A stretch of 64,000 nucleotides of DNA from Pseudomonas sp. Irchel s3b2. GTDB taxonomy: Bacteria; Pseudomonadota; Gammaproteobacteria; Pseudomonadales; Pseudomonadaceae. Position numbers and translations under genes: made by a program. Location of the stretch: the NCBI RefSeq assembly GCF_900187445.1, contig NZ_FYEB01000012.1:109893-173892 (forward strand), written 5' to 3'. A model generated the notes under the pieces. It did no database searches and was not told where the DNA came from. It worked only from the letters and a program-made list of their open reading frames with translations. This document shows, piece after piece, positions 42,473 to 51,994 of the stretch (its first letter is position 1; each line of letters starts with the position of its first letter).

Positions 42473-44382
42473 TTTATTCCGCCAAAGTTGACAAATTTGT
42501 CCAATAAAGCTCCCCAGTAGTCAGAAAGCTGTTCGTTGTTGTGTACTGTCTCCTGTACTTCAGCAAGAATTTCTTCAAACTGTTCAGAAGCGCCTTTGAG
42601 TTCTTTGAGTATTTGATTTATCTTGTTGATAGTGGGCCCATTTATTTTTTCGAATTCGTCACTAGAAACTGATGCTGTTTTGATTTCATTAAGAAAATAT
42701 TTCAAGCTCACCAGTTTTCTCGCGTCTGTCTCAGTGGCGTGCGCTACAAAATTTTTGCAGAAGAGGCAAGTAATAAAGTCTTTGCAATCTGTCGTGGATA
42801 CTTCAGCAATATCAATTAATTGAGTGGATGGGTTGCCGGGCTCAGTACAATGTCCCACTGGGGTGCTTTCCTGGTACTTGCAGACAGTCTCCGAAAATAA
42901 ATTGTAGAACGCAGATATCTCTACAGTCGCTTTACCTTCCTCTGCTGAGGAGTACGCTTTGGCAATTGTGCCTAAGCTGCTCTGCATAAGTTGGCTGGCT
43001 ACAGTTATTCCATAATTCGTGAGCAAATAATTATATTTGTAAAGCCTAAGCTTTCTATATCCTAGGCAAGGGTACTTCGAGTCAAAACGCTGCCGAAACG
43101 CTATTTGTAATTTGGTTAGCGCTCCAACTTGAAGGGGCTTTACTCCTTTTTGTCGATTTTTAAGAGGGATGGTTATGAATAGCGTATTAAACTTAGATCC
43201 GTCGAGAATGTATTCTCTAAGTTGTAAGTATTTCTCAAAGTCTTTAACGAAGTTTGTTGTTATGATGAAGCTTTGTACTTTGTTTCCTGCGCGCCACTTT
43301 ATAGTACGAAAACCTTGTAGGTGTGGAATTATCTCGTAAGAGCCGGAATCCCATTCGAGATCAATAATTTGGTCTTCATTAATTCCTGTGTTTGCTACAA
43401 ATATATGAAGGAAACAATTATGCGCCCACCTAGAAAGCTCATGATGGTGATGTCCTTTGATTTTCAGTTCTGCACATCTGTTCTCCCTCTCAAGAGCTGT
43501 TAATCTGGGCCCTATAGGCCTTTCTACTGATAAGGCAACGGTTCCTTTTTCATAGTTCCAACCGCTTTTTGATGTTCCCGAAGATTCAAAGCCATTCGGT
43601 TTGCAGAAATCTTTGTTGGGGACAATCCATATGTCGTGATTTTGAAAGTTTATTTGAAAAGGATATTTTGTCCTGTTGATCAATGCATCTGTTAATTGGT
43701 GAAACAGCGCTGAGCAAGAAGATGTTGCGTGTGCAACCTCTGAATCTAATGGGATTTCGGTGCCTTTCGTTTGCTGGGAGCGTGTTGAAACTCTATTTTT
43801 TGGCGGAGTGAAAATGTATTCGCTATCCGGGAAAAACTTATACGCTGCGGCTAAGGGGTATGATTGTTTTATCCGAGCTGTATGAGCTTTATTGGTTCCT
43901 TTTAAGAGTTTTTCATAAGTAGCCTCTGCGAATGAATCATAAGCTTGCTGATATTTTTCCTCGGAATGGAATAGATCGTCATGATCTTTACGTTCGCTTT
44001 CCCTAACCAGTTGAAAGATAACGCCGGCATAAGATGTAAATGTTTTTTCTCGTAAGTTCCCTGTTTTTATGTCGGTGATCGATTCTATCGCCCATGCAGT
44101 GATCGCTTTCACTCTATTAGCGTCTAGGTCAGTGGGTAAAATTTCATATATGGCTGAATTTCTAGTTTTACGTCTCTTTCTGTAGCACAGTGCACCGATA
44201 TGAATAATTTCGCCTCGTCCCATTCGGAAAGCAATGTTTTCAGCCCCGTGCGCATCAATTTCTTGCTGGGCTTTAACTAAAGAAAGTTTGCCAATTTCTA
44301 ATACATGTAATGCTTTGTTTTCCATTTGGTCTCTGCTACTGGAAGCTATACGATTGCGCCATTGCTTGAAGATGTGTCTCAA
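42469..44382 (-). CDS. Recombinase-like protein 2 of the module, catalytically degenerate (637 aa)
   Basis: The 637-aa protein has the size and position of a tyrosine recombinase but lacks key residues. The first Arg site reads NTGINEDQIIDLEW (~335) without arginine. The H-x-x-R box reads YRKLRLYKYNYLL (~440), keeping Arg but with Tyr for His. The Tyr region is SLGTIAKAYSSAEE (~465). A cysteine pair in FITCLFCKNF (~530) suggests a zinc site as in its neighbour. The C-terminal ~90 residues are coiled-coil-like. It overlaps gene 1 by 47 bases and gene 3 by 4. It probably acts as a structural partner in a mixed recombinase complex. Confidence 0.7.
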   Translation of the reverse strand: MRHIFKQWRNRIASSSRDQMENKALHVLEIGKLSLVKAQQEIDAHGAENIAFRMGRGEIIHIGALCYRKRRKTRNSAIYEILPTDLDANRVKAITAWAIESITDIKTGNLREKTFTSYAGVIFQLVRESERKDHDDLFHSEEKYQQAYDSFAEATYEKLLKGTNKAHTARIKQSYPLAAAYKFFPDSEYIFTPPKNRVSTRSQQTKGTEIPLDSEVAHATSSCSALFHQLTDALINRTKYPFQINFQNHDIWIVPNKDFCKPNGFESSGTSKSGWNYEKGTVALSVERPIGPRLTALERENRCAELKIKGHHHHELSRWAHNCFLHIFVANTGINEDQIIDLEWDSGSYEIIPHLQGFRTIKWRAGNKVQSFIITTNFVKDFEKYLQLREYILDGSKFNTLFITIPLKNRQKGVKPLQVGALTKLQIAFRQRFDSKYPCLGYRKLRLYKYNYLLTNYGITVASQLMQSSLGTIAKAYSSAEEGKATVEISAFYNLFSETVCKYQESTPVGHCTEPGNPSTQLIDIAEVSTTDCKDFITCLFCKNFVAHATETDARKLVSLKYFLNEIKTASVSSDEFEKINGPTINKINQILKELKGASEQFEEILAEVQETVHNNEQLSDYWGALLDKFVNFGGIK

Positions 44383-45841
44383 ATTCGCTCTGTGCTGAAA
44401 CAGCTAGCGCTTTTTCATGCTTATATCTCAAGTAGCGTTCCGTTGTAGCTATATCTTTATGTCCCATCCTTTTTTGCACGAATCCTAAAACCAGCATTAT
44501 GTTGGTTGTGTTCTGAGGTTTTGACAGTTGTCTTAACTTGTCTTCTAGGAGATTCATGCAGAAGGTAGCCCTAAGATTGTGGAAACGAAATTTAAAGGTA
44601 GCTCCTTCTGACTCCAAAATAGGAGCTAGGCTTTTGTGAACAAACTGCCGTATTGAGTATCCATCTTGGATCGGAGCATCGGCGCCTCTTCTTTCGTCCT
44701 TTTTGGATATGTAGAAAGGATTGCCGTGTTGGGTCAGGAAAATATATTGAGACTCTCCATGGGATTTATCAAATCGATCACACCTCTCTTTATGTCGGGC
44801 GGAGTGTATATATGTATAAATTAGGCTGTTCAGCCATGCCGGAATGTAGATGTGCATTTTTTTATTGAATTTATTGTCGACATTAGTACCTCGTCCTATC
44901 AATATTGAAACTTCTTTCCCTTTTATTTTTTTCGGGTCTTGTATGTTTTCATGTCTAAGTGTGAAGGCGGTTTGTAACCTTGCTCCGCTAGTGATTGCAA
45001 TCAACGACCCAAGTATAATTTCTGTATTCTTAGTTTTGAATAAAACTTTGATTAAGGCTTTTTGTTGATCTTCGTCATAGGGAATGAGTTTTCCGCCGTC
45101 AATTATGTATTCTCCTGATGGAATTTCCTCTGAATATTTTATTTTGAGGTCTGTTACAATAACAGTTCGGTCTTGCTGGAATCCTTTGCTGTTCGTAAAA
45201 TGAATTTTCTTCTGTTTCTCTTCCCACAGGTTTTGAGTTGGATGAAAGTCGTGTCTTAGTTTTAAGTAGCGATATAAACCAATTACCGTTCCGATCCTTC
45301 CATTCGCAGTACGTATTCCAAGGGTATTTTGCTGTGTTTTTTCGTAAAGTTCCGATTTGTAGAAATACGTGGGTCGCCAATGTCTTCTCAAAGGCGTGCT
45401 CAAATAATCAACATTGCTTGCAGCTAATGTATTTCTGAAGTCAACCAGATTTTTGGCGTATGTCTTCAGTGTTTGATCCCCGACTGGGTCGTAACACATT
45501 GCTCTTGAAAGTATGTAAAGAGAGCCATGTTTCCAAATGGAGCCATCTGGATTTAGTATCACCGGTATGTTGTGGAGTATGGTTCTTCCATTCTCATCTT
45601 CTATTGACTGTGTTTTGTAATTGCTCTCGCGTGCGTTTTTTTCAGAACAGTCAGTGTCGATGCTCCCAAGTACGTAAAGGTCTGAGGTTTTTTCAAAAAG
45701 CGTTACGCGTGGTAGAACCGTGTATGTAAATTTACCAGCCATGTTGGATTTAGTCGGTCTTTGTCGTCTAGATTCGGCAGCATTTTTGATGTCGGCCTTT
45801 GATTCGGGCTGGATTTTGGATAGCGGTGAAAGTTCTGTCAA
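44336..45841 (-). CDS. Tyrosine recombinase 1 of the module (501 aa)
   Basis: The first gene of the AT-rich module encodes a complete tyrosine recombinase: SGARLQTAFTLR (Arg, ~285), FHNLRATF (H-x-x-R, ~418), and MGHKDIATTERYLRYKHE (His and nucleophile Tyr, ~460-470). The N-terminal ~250 residues would bind DNA arms. The module order (501, 637, 640 and 126 aa, all overlapping) recalls the gamma-mobile-trio class, in which GmtY is the tyrosine recombinase, and Tn554. Transcription runs from the island edge inward. A 7-bp palindrome lies 70 bases upstream of the start. It is likely the main integrase of the island. Confidence 0.8.
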   Translation of the reverse strand: MTELSPLSKIQPESKADIKNAAESRRQRPTKSNMAGKFTYTVLPRVTLFEKTSDLYVLGSIDTDCSEKNARESNYKTQSIEDENGRTILHNIPVILNPDGSIWKHGSLYILSRAMCYDPVGDQTLKTYAKNLVDFRNTLAASNVDYLSTPLRRHWRPTYFYKSELYEKTQQNTLGIRTANGRIGTVIGLYRYLKLRHDFHPTQNLWEEKQKKIHFTNSKGFQQDRTVIVTDLKIKYSEEIPSGEYIIDGGKLIPYDEDQQKALIKVLFKTKNTEIILGSLIAITSGARLQTAFTLRHENIQDPKKIKGKEVSILIGRGTNVDNKFNKKMHIYIPAWLNSLIYTYIHSARHKERCDRFDKSHGESQYIFLTQHGNPFYISKKDERRGADAPIQDGYSIRQFVHKSLAPILESEGATFKFRFHNLRATFCMNLLEDKLRQLSKPQNTTNIMLVLGFVQKRMGHKDIATTERYLRYKHEKALAVSAQSEFETHLQAMAQSYSFQ

Positions 45842-47464
45842 TACCTATTAAAAGTATTCAAAACTTATACTCGTCAGTTGCTATTGTTGTTTGGTTTGGT
45901 TTAGTTGTCGTATATTGACAATATATGTCTAGGTTGTTTGAGTTATTGCGTAATGCTTCTGTCCTTAGGGGTGAGCCGAAATTGCTGGCGCCCGCTATGG
46001 GCGGGCTTATTTATTAGTGGTTTATTGACGCGGCTTAAATTTTTAATTTACGTTGTGTTTATATTGTTGCGTGAATTTACCCGACTGCTAAACCGTTTGA
46101 AGTTGATCGGTTTTGTCAGATGAACGGTCGAATTTTTCTGGTGGACGATCGGCTAATGGCGTGTTTTCGTGCGGGCCCGCACACGGTAGAGATCTATTTC
46201 TCCCCAGAAAACTATGGCCTGACTGAGAGCAATGCAGGGTGGAGGGTACTCGGGCGGCACGCTTCAATCGCTGGTTCCAGAGGGATATTCGCCCTTGCTT
46301 CGTGTTGTGTGCCGAAGACCCTCCCGGTCGGAGGTATAGGTGTGGTTCGCGGATATCTCTCGCAAATGTTATTTCGGAATCTGGACGGAAATGCCTGAAT
46401 TGAGGCGAGTCGAACTGGACGACTCTTATTGCTTGGTCAAAGCATGGGATACCGAGTCATTGCCCACAGCTTCCGTCGGGCCCTTGTTGATCTCATCACG
46501 GCCGTCAAATCCTGGCCCCGCCTTCAAAGGGTGTGTGGGGGGCGAGGATGTGATGCAAGATCACAACTCTATGCAGAACACTGGATCAATTTCGTTCAAC
46601 GTGTCGCGCCGATGATGAGGGAATGGCTACTTTGAACCCGCTTGTATGTTTCGCTTCTCGAAGTGGAAGGCCGTTGCTGCGAGGACGACAACGACACTCA
46701 AGTCACCTTCAGCCTAGATCGCGTGATTTAGTCGCCGTTTTCTGTTTTCCAGGCTAGAGCTGGTAAACGGCGATCTTCTCCATTGCCTAATGCTGGAACG
46801 CGTGTAAACGCCTTCTGGGTGATTGATCGCACGTCACGCAAGTGGGTTGGTTTGGTGACATCTGGCTTGGGCTCAATTTCGGGGCCGCTTCGTCTGTTCG
46901 GCGATTCATGGGTTCGTAGCTGGAGACCATCAGTAAGCGCGACTCACAAAGCAACTGAATGAAAGAGGGCATTCCGAAGTCGCTCAAGCGAAGCTCTGTA
47001 CTGCGCATGCCAAGCTTGGATCAGGAAACATCGCTGTGTAAGCGGGAGGTGTCTTAAGTGCTGCCGCGCTGCTGCAAAGCAGTTTCTAACAATAGCTTTG
47101 CGGATGGGATTTACCACCTAGCAGTGACATCCAATTGACGGCTCTTTATGACCAGTTTTGTGTGGAAAGGGTAGACACAGCTGGCCGGAGCTCAGCGGAT
47201 ATTGGTTTGGCTTATCAGGCATTGGTACACCCAAATAGCTTAGCTGCGCCCTCATACGGGCAACATGCTTGATTCTTCCACTTCTACAGATGTTGTTCGA
47301 GTGGCTGTGCTTGCCACTCCAAGGTAAGAAATCAGGCCCTTAATCCATGCTCACGATTAAGGTGTTTCCATGCCCTAATCCCGGCAGCTGAAAATTGGTG
47401 TCCCATGATGTCCATTTTTTAGAAATCTTCGGGTATCCGTCGATTTCGATAAAGTCACGGGTGT
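45842..47464. other. 1.6-kb region without a gene at the island edge
   Basis: No convincing gene was found between the recombinase module and truncated benA. A terminator-like hairpin (GCCCGCTATGGGCGGGCTT) lies near 45988-46008. Small plus-strand frames at 46120-46635 have no recognisable product. The N-terminal codons of benA and its usual regulator benR are absent. Confidence 0.6.
45911..45925. promoter_or_regulatory. Palindrome upstream of the recombinase module
   Basis: TATATTG-A-CAATATA is a perfect 7-bp inverted repeat with a 1-base centre, 70 bases upstream of the module's first start. It may be an operator or a recombinase-binding element near the island edge. Confidence 0.5.
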
Positions 47465-48649
47465 TTCTACACCACCACCATGGGGCGTCAGTCGATCTTC
47501 ATCGCGCGCAACAAGGACGGTGAGTTGAACGCCTTTATCAATGCGTGCAGTCACCGTGGCGCAATGCTTTGCCGGCACAAGACCGGCAACAAGAGCTCGT
47601 ACACCTGCCCCTTCCACGGCTGGACCTTCAATAATTCCGGCAAGCTGCTCAAGGTCAAGGACCCTGCGGCAGCCGGCTACCCGGCGAGCTTCAATTGCGA
47701 AGGCTCCCACGACCTGACCAAGGTCGCGCGCTTCGAATCCTATCGCGGTTTCCTGTTCGGCAGCCTCAAGGCCGACGTGGTGCCGTTGGTAGAGCACTTG
47801 GGCGAGTCGGCGAAGATCATCGACATGATCGTCGACCAGTCCGCCGATGGCCTGGAAGTGCTGCGCGGTTCCTCCAGTTATATCTATGAAGGCAACTGGA
47901 AACTCACCGCCGAAAACGGTGCCGATGGTTATCACGTCAGCTCGGTGCATTGGAACTACGCAGCCACCCAGAACCAGCGCAAGCAACGCGAAGCCGGCGA
48001 TTGTAATCCGACCATGAGCGCCGGCAGCTGGGCCAAGCAGGGCGGTGGTTTCTATTCCTTCGACAAGGGCCATATGTTGCTCTGGACCCGTTGGGCCAAC
48101 CCCGAGGACCGGCCGCTGTACGAGCGTCGCGACGAGTTGGCCCAGGACTTCGGCCAGGCCCGCGCCGACTGGATGATCGAGAACTCGCGCAACCTGTGCC
48201 TGTACCCCAACGTCTATCTGATGGACCAGTTCAGCTCGCAGATTCGCATCGCCCGGCCGATTTCGGTCAACCGCACCGAAATCACCATTTACTGCATCGC
48301 CCCCAAAGGCGAAAGCGATCACGCCCGCTCGAGCCGGATTCGTCAGTATGAGGATTTCTTCAACGTCAGCGGCATGGCCACCCCGGACGATCTGGAAGAG
48401 TTTCGTTCCTGCCAGACGGGTTACCAGGGCAGCGTCACCGCCTGGAACGACATGTCCCGTGGCGCCGAACATTGGGTTGAAGGCGCCGATGACGCGGCCA
48501 AAGAGATCGACCTGCACCCGCTGCTCAGCGGAGTGCGTACCGAAGACGAAGGCCTGTTCGTGCTGCAACACAAGTATTGGCAGCAAACGATGCTCAAGGC
48601 GTTGGCCGCTGAACAGTCCGAACTGATTGCAGTGGAGGCCGTGCAATGA
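47465..48649 (+). pseudogene. benA: benA, benzoate 1,2-dioxygenase large subunit, N-terminus missing
   Basis: Homology begins abruptly at codon FYTTT (47465) and continues MGRQSIFIARNKDGELNAFI. A normal BenA is ~450 aa and has ~60 further residues before this point; here an in-frame TAA occurs at 47450. The Rieske ligands are present (CSHRGAMLC and CPFHGW), as is the mononuclear iron region (ADGYHVSSVHWNY). ATG 47480 could give a 389-aa product, but its ribosome site is poor and the missing segment packs against the Rieske domain. The enzyme would hydroxylate benzoate to the cis-diol. The stop overlaps the benB start by four bases. I treat it as a broken gene. Confidence 0.8.
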
Positions 48650-49134
48650 CTATTACCTACGACACCGTACGCGATTTTCTCTATCGCGAAGCGCGCTACC
48701 TCGACGATAAACAATGGGACGACTGGCTGGAGTTGTACGCGCAGGACGCAACCTTCTGGATGCCGTCCTGGGACGACAACGACGAGCTGACCGAAGACCC
48801 GCAGCGGGAAATCTCGCTGATCTGGTACGGCAACCGCACCGGCCTGGAAGACCGCATCTTCCGCATCAAGACCGAACGTTCAAGTGCCAGCGTGCCGGAC
48901 ACCCGCACCTCGCACAATCTCAGCAACATCGAGCTGATCGAACAGGCCGACGGGCTGTGCAAGGTACGCTTCAACTGGCACACCCTGAGCTTTCGCTACA
49001 AGACCGTCGACAGCTATTTCGGCAGCAGTTTCTACACCCTGGATGTACGCGGTGAGAATCCGCTGATCAAAGCCAAGAAAGTGATCTTGAAGAACGATTA
49101 CGTTCGTCAGGTCATTGATGTTTACCACCTCTGA
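48646..49134 (+). CDS. benB: benB, benzoate 1,2-dioxygenase small subunit
   Basis: The 162-aa protein is a ring-hydroxylating dioxygenase beta subunit of full length: FLYREARYLDDKQWDDWLEL at the start, then MPSWDDNDELTEDPQREISL, then SASVPDTRTSHNLSNIE. It belongs to the cystatin-like BenB/XylY group and supports the alpha subunit in the hexamer. It overlaps benA by four bases and is followed by benC after ten. The gene looks intact although benA is not. Confidence 0.9.
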   Translation: MTITYDTVRDFLYREARYLDDKQWDDWLELYAQDATFWMPSWDDNDELTEDPQREISLIWYGNRTGLEDRIFRIKTERSSASVPDTRTSHNLSNIELIEQADGLCKVRFNWHTLSFRYKTVDSYFGSSFYTLDVRGENPLIKAKKVILKNDYVRQVIDVYHL

Positions 49135-49144
49135 GGCGGCCGTC

Positions 49145-50158
49145 ATGACTCATTCCATTGCGTTCAATTTTGAAGACGGCGTCACTCGTTTCATCGACGC
49201 CAATGCCGGGGAAACCGTGGCCGATGCCGCGTACCGCCAAGGCATCAATATTCCACTGGATTGCCGCGATGGCGCCTGCGGTACCTGCAAATGTTTCGCG
49301 GAGGCCGGCCGCTACGACTTGGGCGAGGACTACATCGAAGACGCCCTCAGCCCTGAAGAGGCCGAGCAAGGTTTTGTCCTGACCTGCCAGATGCGTGCCC
49401 AGAGCGATTGCGTGGTGCGGGTGCCGGTCTCATCGGATGTCTGCCGCACCCGTCAGGCCAGTTACGACGCGACCATCAGTGCCGTGCGTCAGTTATCCGA
49501 CAGCACCATCGCGCTGTCGATCAAGGGCGAGGCCCTGAGCAAACTGGCATTCCTGCCGGGGCAGTATGTGAACCTCGGAATTCCCGGCAGTGAACAGACC
49601 CGCGCGTACTCGTTCAGCTCGTTGCAGCGGGACGGCGAAGTCAGCTTTCTGATTCGCAACGTGCCCGGTGGCTTGATGAGCAGCTTCCTGACCGGCATGG
49701 CCAAGGCCGGCGACAGCATGAGCCTGGCCGGGCCGTTGGGCAGCTTTTATCTGCGCGACATCCGCCGTCCATTGTTGCTGCTGGCCGGTGGCACCGGTCT
49801 GGCGCCGTTCACCGCGATGCTGGAAAAAATTGCCGAGCAGGGCAGCGAGCATCCGCTGCATTTGATCTACGGCGTGACCAACGATTTCGACCTGGTGGAA
49901 CTCGATCGACTCGAAGCCTTCGCCGCACGAATTCCGAATTTCAGCTTCAGCGCTTGCGTGGCCAATCCCGACAGCCGGCACCCGCTCAAGGGCTACGTGA
50001 CCCAACACATCGAGCCACGGCACTTGAACGATGGCGACGTCGACGTCTACCTGTGCGGCCCGCCGCCAATGGTCGAAGCGGTCAGCCAGTTCATCCGCGA
50101 GCAAGGCATCGCACCGGTGAATTTCTACTACGAGAAATTTGCCGCCAGCGCGGCATAA
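49145..50158 (+). CDS. benC: benC, benzoate dioxygenase electron-transfer reductase
   Basis: The start was set at ATG 49145; a frame from 49115 overlaps benB and is unlikely. The 337-aa protein has a plant-type [2Fe-2S] domain (CRDGACGTCKC, then CQM ~30 residues later), an FAD domain (TRAYSFSS) and an NAD domain (LLAGGTGLAPFTAML, CGPPPM). It passes electrons from NADH to the BenAB oxygenase in the cytoplasm. All cofactor motifs are intact. It is in an operon with benA, benB and benD. Confidence 0.92.
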   Translation: MTHSIAFNFEDGVTRFIDANAGETVADAAYRQGINIPLDCRDGACGTCKCFAEAGRYDLGEDYIEDALSPEEAEQGFVLTCQMRAQSDCVVRVPVSSDVCRTRQASYDATISAVRQLSDSTIALSIKGEALSKLAFLPGQYVNLGIPGSEQTRAYSFSSLQRDGEVSFLIRNVPGGLMSSFLTGMAKAGDSMSLAGPLGSFYLRDIRRPLLLLAGGTGLAPFTAMLEKIAEQGSEHPLHLIYGVTNDFDLVELDRLEAFAARIPNFSFSACVANPDSRHPLKGYVTQHIEPRHLNDGDVDVYLCGPPPMVEAVSQFIREQGIAPVNFYYEKFAASAA

Positions 50159-50205
50159 AAATTTTCTGCAGCGATGCAGGAAACGGTCGTCGTCACGAGG
50201 TATGT

Positions 50206-50979
50206 ATGAACCGATTCCATGAAAAAATTGTGCTGATTACCGGTGCCGCCCAAGGCATCGGCCGGCGTGTGGCTGAACGCATGGCCGCCGAAGGTGCGCG
50301 ACTGATTCTGGTCGATCGCTCCGATCTGGTGTTCGAACTCCAGAAGGAATTGGGGCAGAGCAGCCAGGTACTTGCCCTGACCGCCGACCTTGAGCAATAC
50401 AGCGAATGCAGCCGCGTGATGCGTACCGCTGTCGAGCGTTTTGATCGCCTCGATGTGTTGGTCAATAACGTCGGCGGCACGATTTGGGCCAAGCCTTTCG
50501 AACACTATGAAGAGCAGCAGATCGAAGCCGAAGTTCGCCGTTCGTTGTTCCCGACACTGTGGTGTTGCCATGCCGCGCTGCCGTTCATGCTCGAACAAGG
50601 CAGCGGCGCCATCGTCAACGTTTCGTCCATTGCGACCCGTAGCGTCAATCGCGTGCCGTACGGTGCGGCGAAGGGCGGGGTCAATGCGCTGACCGCTTGC
50701 CTGGCGTTCGAAACGGCCGGTCGTGGCGTGCGGGTCAACGCGACTGCTCCCGGTGGCACCGAGGCGCCGCCACGGCTGATCCCGCGCAACACCGCGCAGC
50801 AAAGCGCCGAGGAAAAGTTGTGGTATCAGCAGATCGTCGACCAGACCCTCGACAGCAGTTTGATGAAGCGCTACGGCACGCTGGATGAGCAGGCAAGCGC
50901 TATCCTGTTTCTGGCCAGTGACGAAGCCTCTTACATCACCGGCATGGTCATGCCGGTCGGTGGCGGCGATCAGGGCTGA
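50206..50979 (+). CDS. benD: benD, cis-1,2-dihydroxycyclohexadiene carboxylate dehydrogenase
   Basis: The start was set at ATG 50206 with GAGG upstream. The 257-aa short-chain dehydrogenase has the NAD motif TGAAQGIG (~13-20), NNVGG (~87), the catalytic Ser (VNVSSIA) and YGAAK, and ends in a typical PVGGGDQG. BenD oxidises the benzoate cis-diol to catechol with release of CO2. It lies 47 bases after benC in the standard benABCD order. The transporters usually following (benK, benE, benF) are not seen downstream. Confidence 0.9.
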   Translation: MNRFHEKIVLITGAAQGIGRRVAERMAAEGARLILVDRSDLVFELQKELGQSSQVLALTADLEQYSECSRVMRTAVERFDRLDVLVNNVGGTIWAKPFEHYEEQQIEAEVRRSLFPTLWCCHAALPFMLEQGSGAIVNVSSIATRSVNRVPYGAAKGGVNALTACLAFETAGRGVRVNATAPGGTEAPPRLIPRNTAQQSAEEKLWYQQIVDQTLDSSLMKRYGTLDEQASAILFLASDEASYITGMVMPVGGGDQG

Positions 50980-51019
50980 CAGGTTCGAAAAACACTATCC
51001 ATAAGGCGGAGCCATCCTG

Positions 51020-51128
51020 ATGAGCGACAAACCCACCATTGTGCTGGTTCATGGGTTTTGGGGCCTCGATGCCGGTCGAGATTGCCGCGTTCATCGATAA
51101 GGCCGCGACAGCACTGGCTAACGCATAG
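51020..51128 (+). pseudogene. Internally deleted alpha/beta hydrolase gene
   Basis: The first 15 codons read MSDKPTIVLVHGFWG, the start of an alpha/beta hydrolase with the oxyanion HGFWG motif. A change of frame then gives MPVEIAAFIDKAATALANA and a stop at 51128, which is the end of such a protein. About 200 codons in between are missing. A GGCGGAGCC ribosome region precedes the ATG, so it is a scar of a once normal gene downstream of benD. Confidence 0.75.
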
Positions 51129-51140
51129 AGAAGCTGTGAC

Positions 51141-51503
51141 CTACAAGCGACGCTGAAACGCTTTGACGATTCTGAGCGTGGCGTCGCTTGTGTTCAGGTT
51201 GTGGACGGTGTCCAGCGGATGCCAGATGCAGTCGAAGATTTCATTCAGAGGCCGAGCCTCTGCCTGGTTGACGACCGACGCCTCGTACACATGGTGCCGG
51301 GTGCTGGCCGTTTCCAACTCCATCAGGTACAGCAGGCCGTCGACCCCAAGCCCTGTTTCTTCGTAAAGCTCGCGTATGGCGGCGCCCGCAACGGTTTCGC
51401 CAGGCTCGATTTTTCCGCCGGGCAAGGTCCAGCGGCCCTTAAGTTTGCGCACCAGGAGAACATGTCGATCCTGCTCGCAAATGATGGTTGCGCGTACTTT
51501 CAT
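51141..51503 (-). CDS. NUDIX hydrolase
   Basis: The 120-aa protein has a full Nudix box, GGKIEPGETVAGAAIRELYE with ETGL following, at residues ~29-52. Nudix enzymes hydrolyse nucleoside diphosphates linked to another group; the exact substrate cannot be told. It is short, consisting of the Nudix fold only. It is convergent with the deleted hydrolase and transcribed alone. The start MKVRATIICEQDRHVLLVRK is the natural one. Confidence 0.85.
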   Translation of the reverse strand: MKVRATIICEQDRHVLLVRKLKGRWTLPGGKIEPGETVAGAAIRELYEETGLGVDGLLYLMELETASTRHHVYEASVVNQAEARPLNEIFDCIWHPLDTVHNLNTSDATLRIVKAFQRRL

Positions 51504-51725
51504 GGATCACCCGATTGCCGCCTGTCATTAAACAGTCATAAAAATGCAATATTCAGACCGCAAACCGTTTAGGTGTCTGTTTCAAGGGTTAGAGTCAAAC
51601 GGGCGGTTGAAAGTGCGATGAGATGCCGGAATCCCGACGCGACGTCTGGTTGGCACTTCAGCAGAGGTCGGGTGTAAGGTAGTTGAGTCGAATCCAGGAC
51701 TATCACTGCCGAAATGGAGGTGACT

Positions 51726-51944
51726 ATGAGTGTTCCGATGCTGACCAAAATGCACATGAACGGTTATGACGTACTCAGCGTGAACAATGGCCCCTGGCGG
51801 GTATGCACCAAAGGTGACCGGCTTGGTGCCTTTGGCAGCAGAGAGGAGGCACTGGCCTACGCGGCTTCGCTTCCCGCCTACAGAGCCCGGTCGGGTAAAG
51901 CGTCGCGTAGCCACAAATCAGAAAGCCGGAAATCAGACCAATAG
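51726..51944 (+). CDS. Small conserved hypothetical protein (72 aa)
   Basis: The start was set at ATG 51726 because GGAGGTGACT lies directly upstream. The product begins MSVPMLTKMHMNGYDVLSVN and has WRVCTKGDRLGAFGSREEAL, which resembles the small DUF2188-like beta-beta-alpha folds. It has a basic disordered tail (SRSHKSESRKSDQ). A strong terminator follows immediately. The function is unknown. Confidence 0.65.
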   Translation: MSVPMLTKMHMNGYDVLSVNNGPWRVCTKGDRLGAFGSREEALAYAASLPAYRARSGKASRSHKSESRKSDQ

Positions 51945-51952
51945 TGTGCTTG

Positions 51953-51976
51953 AAGCCCCGGTACGCCGGGGCTTTT
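51953..51976 (+). terminator. Rho-independent terminator
   Basis: AAGCCCCGG pairs with CCGGGGCTT around TACG, followed by TT. It ends the 72-aa gene and also faces the convergent osmE gene. Confidence 0.85.
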
Positions 51977-51994
51977 GATAACCGTCGGTCATGG

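Noticed and set aside
45842..47464. tRNA or tmRNA attachment site at the island edge
   Set aside because: No cloverleaf or tRNA 3'-end was seen; the border is inside benA instead.
47375..48646. 423-codon open frame antisense to benA
   Set aside because: It is the high-GC shadow of benA, with no ribosome site and no recognisable product.
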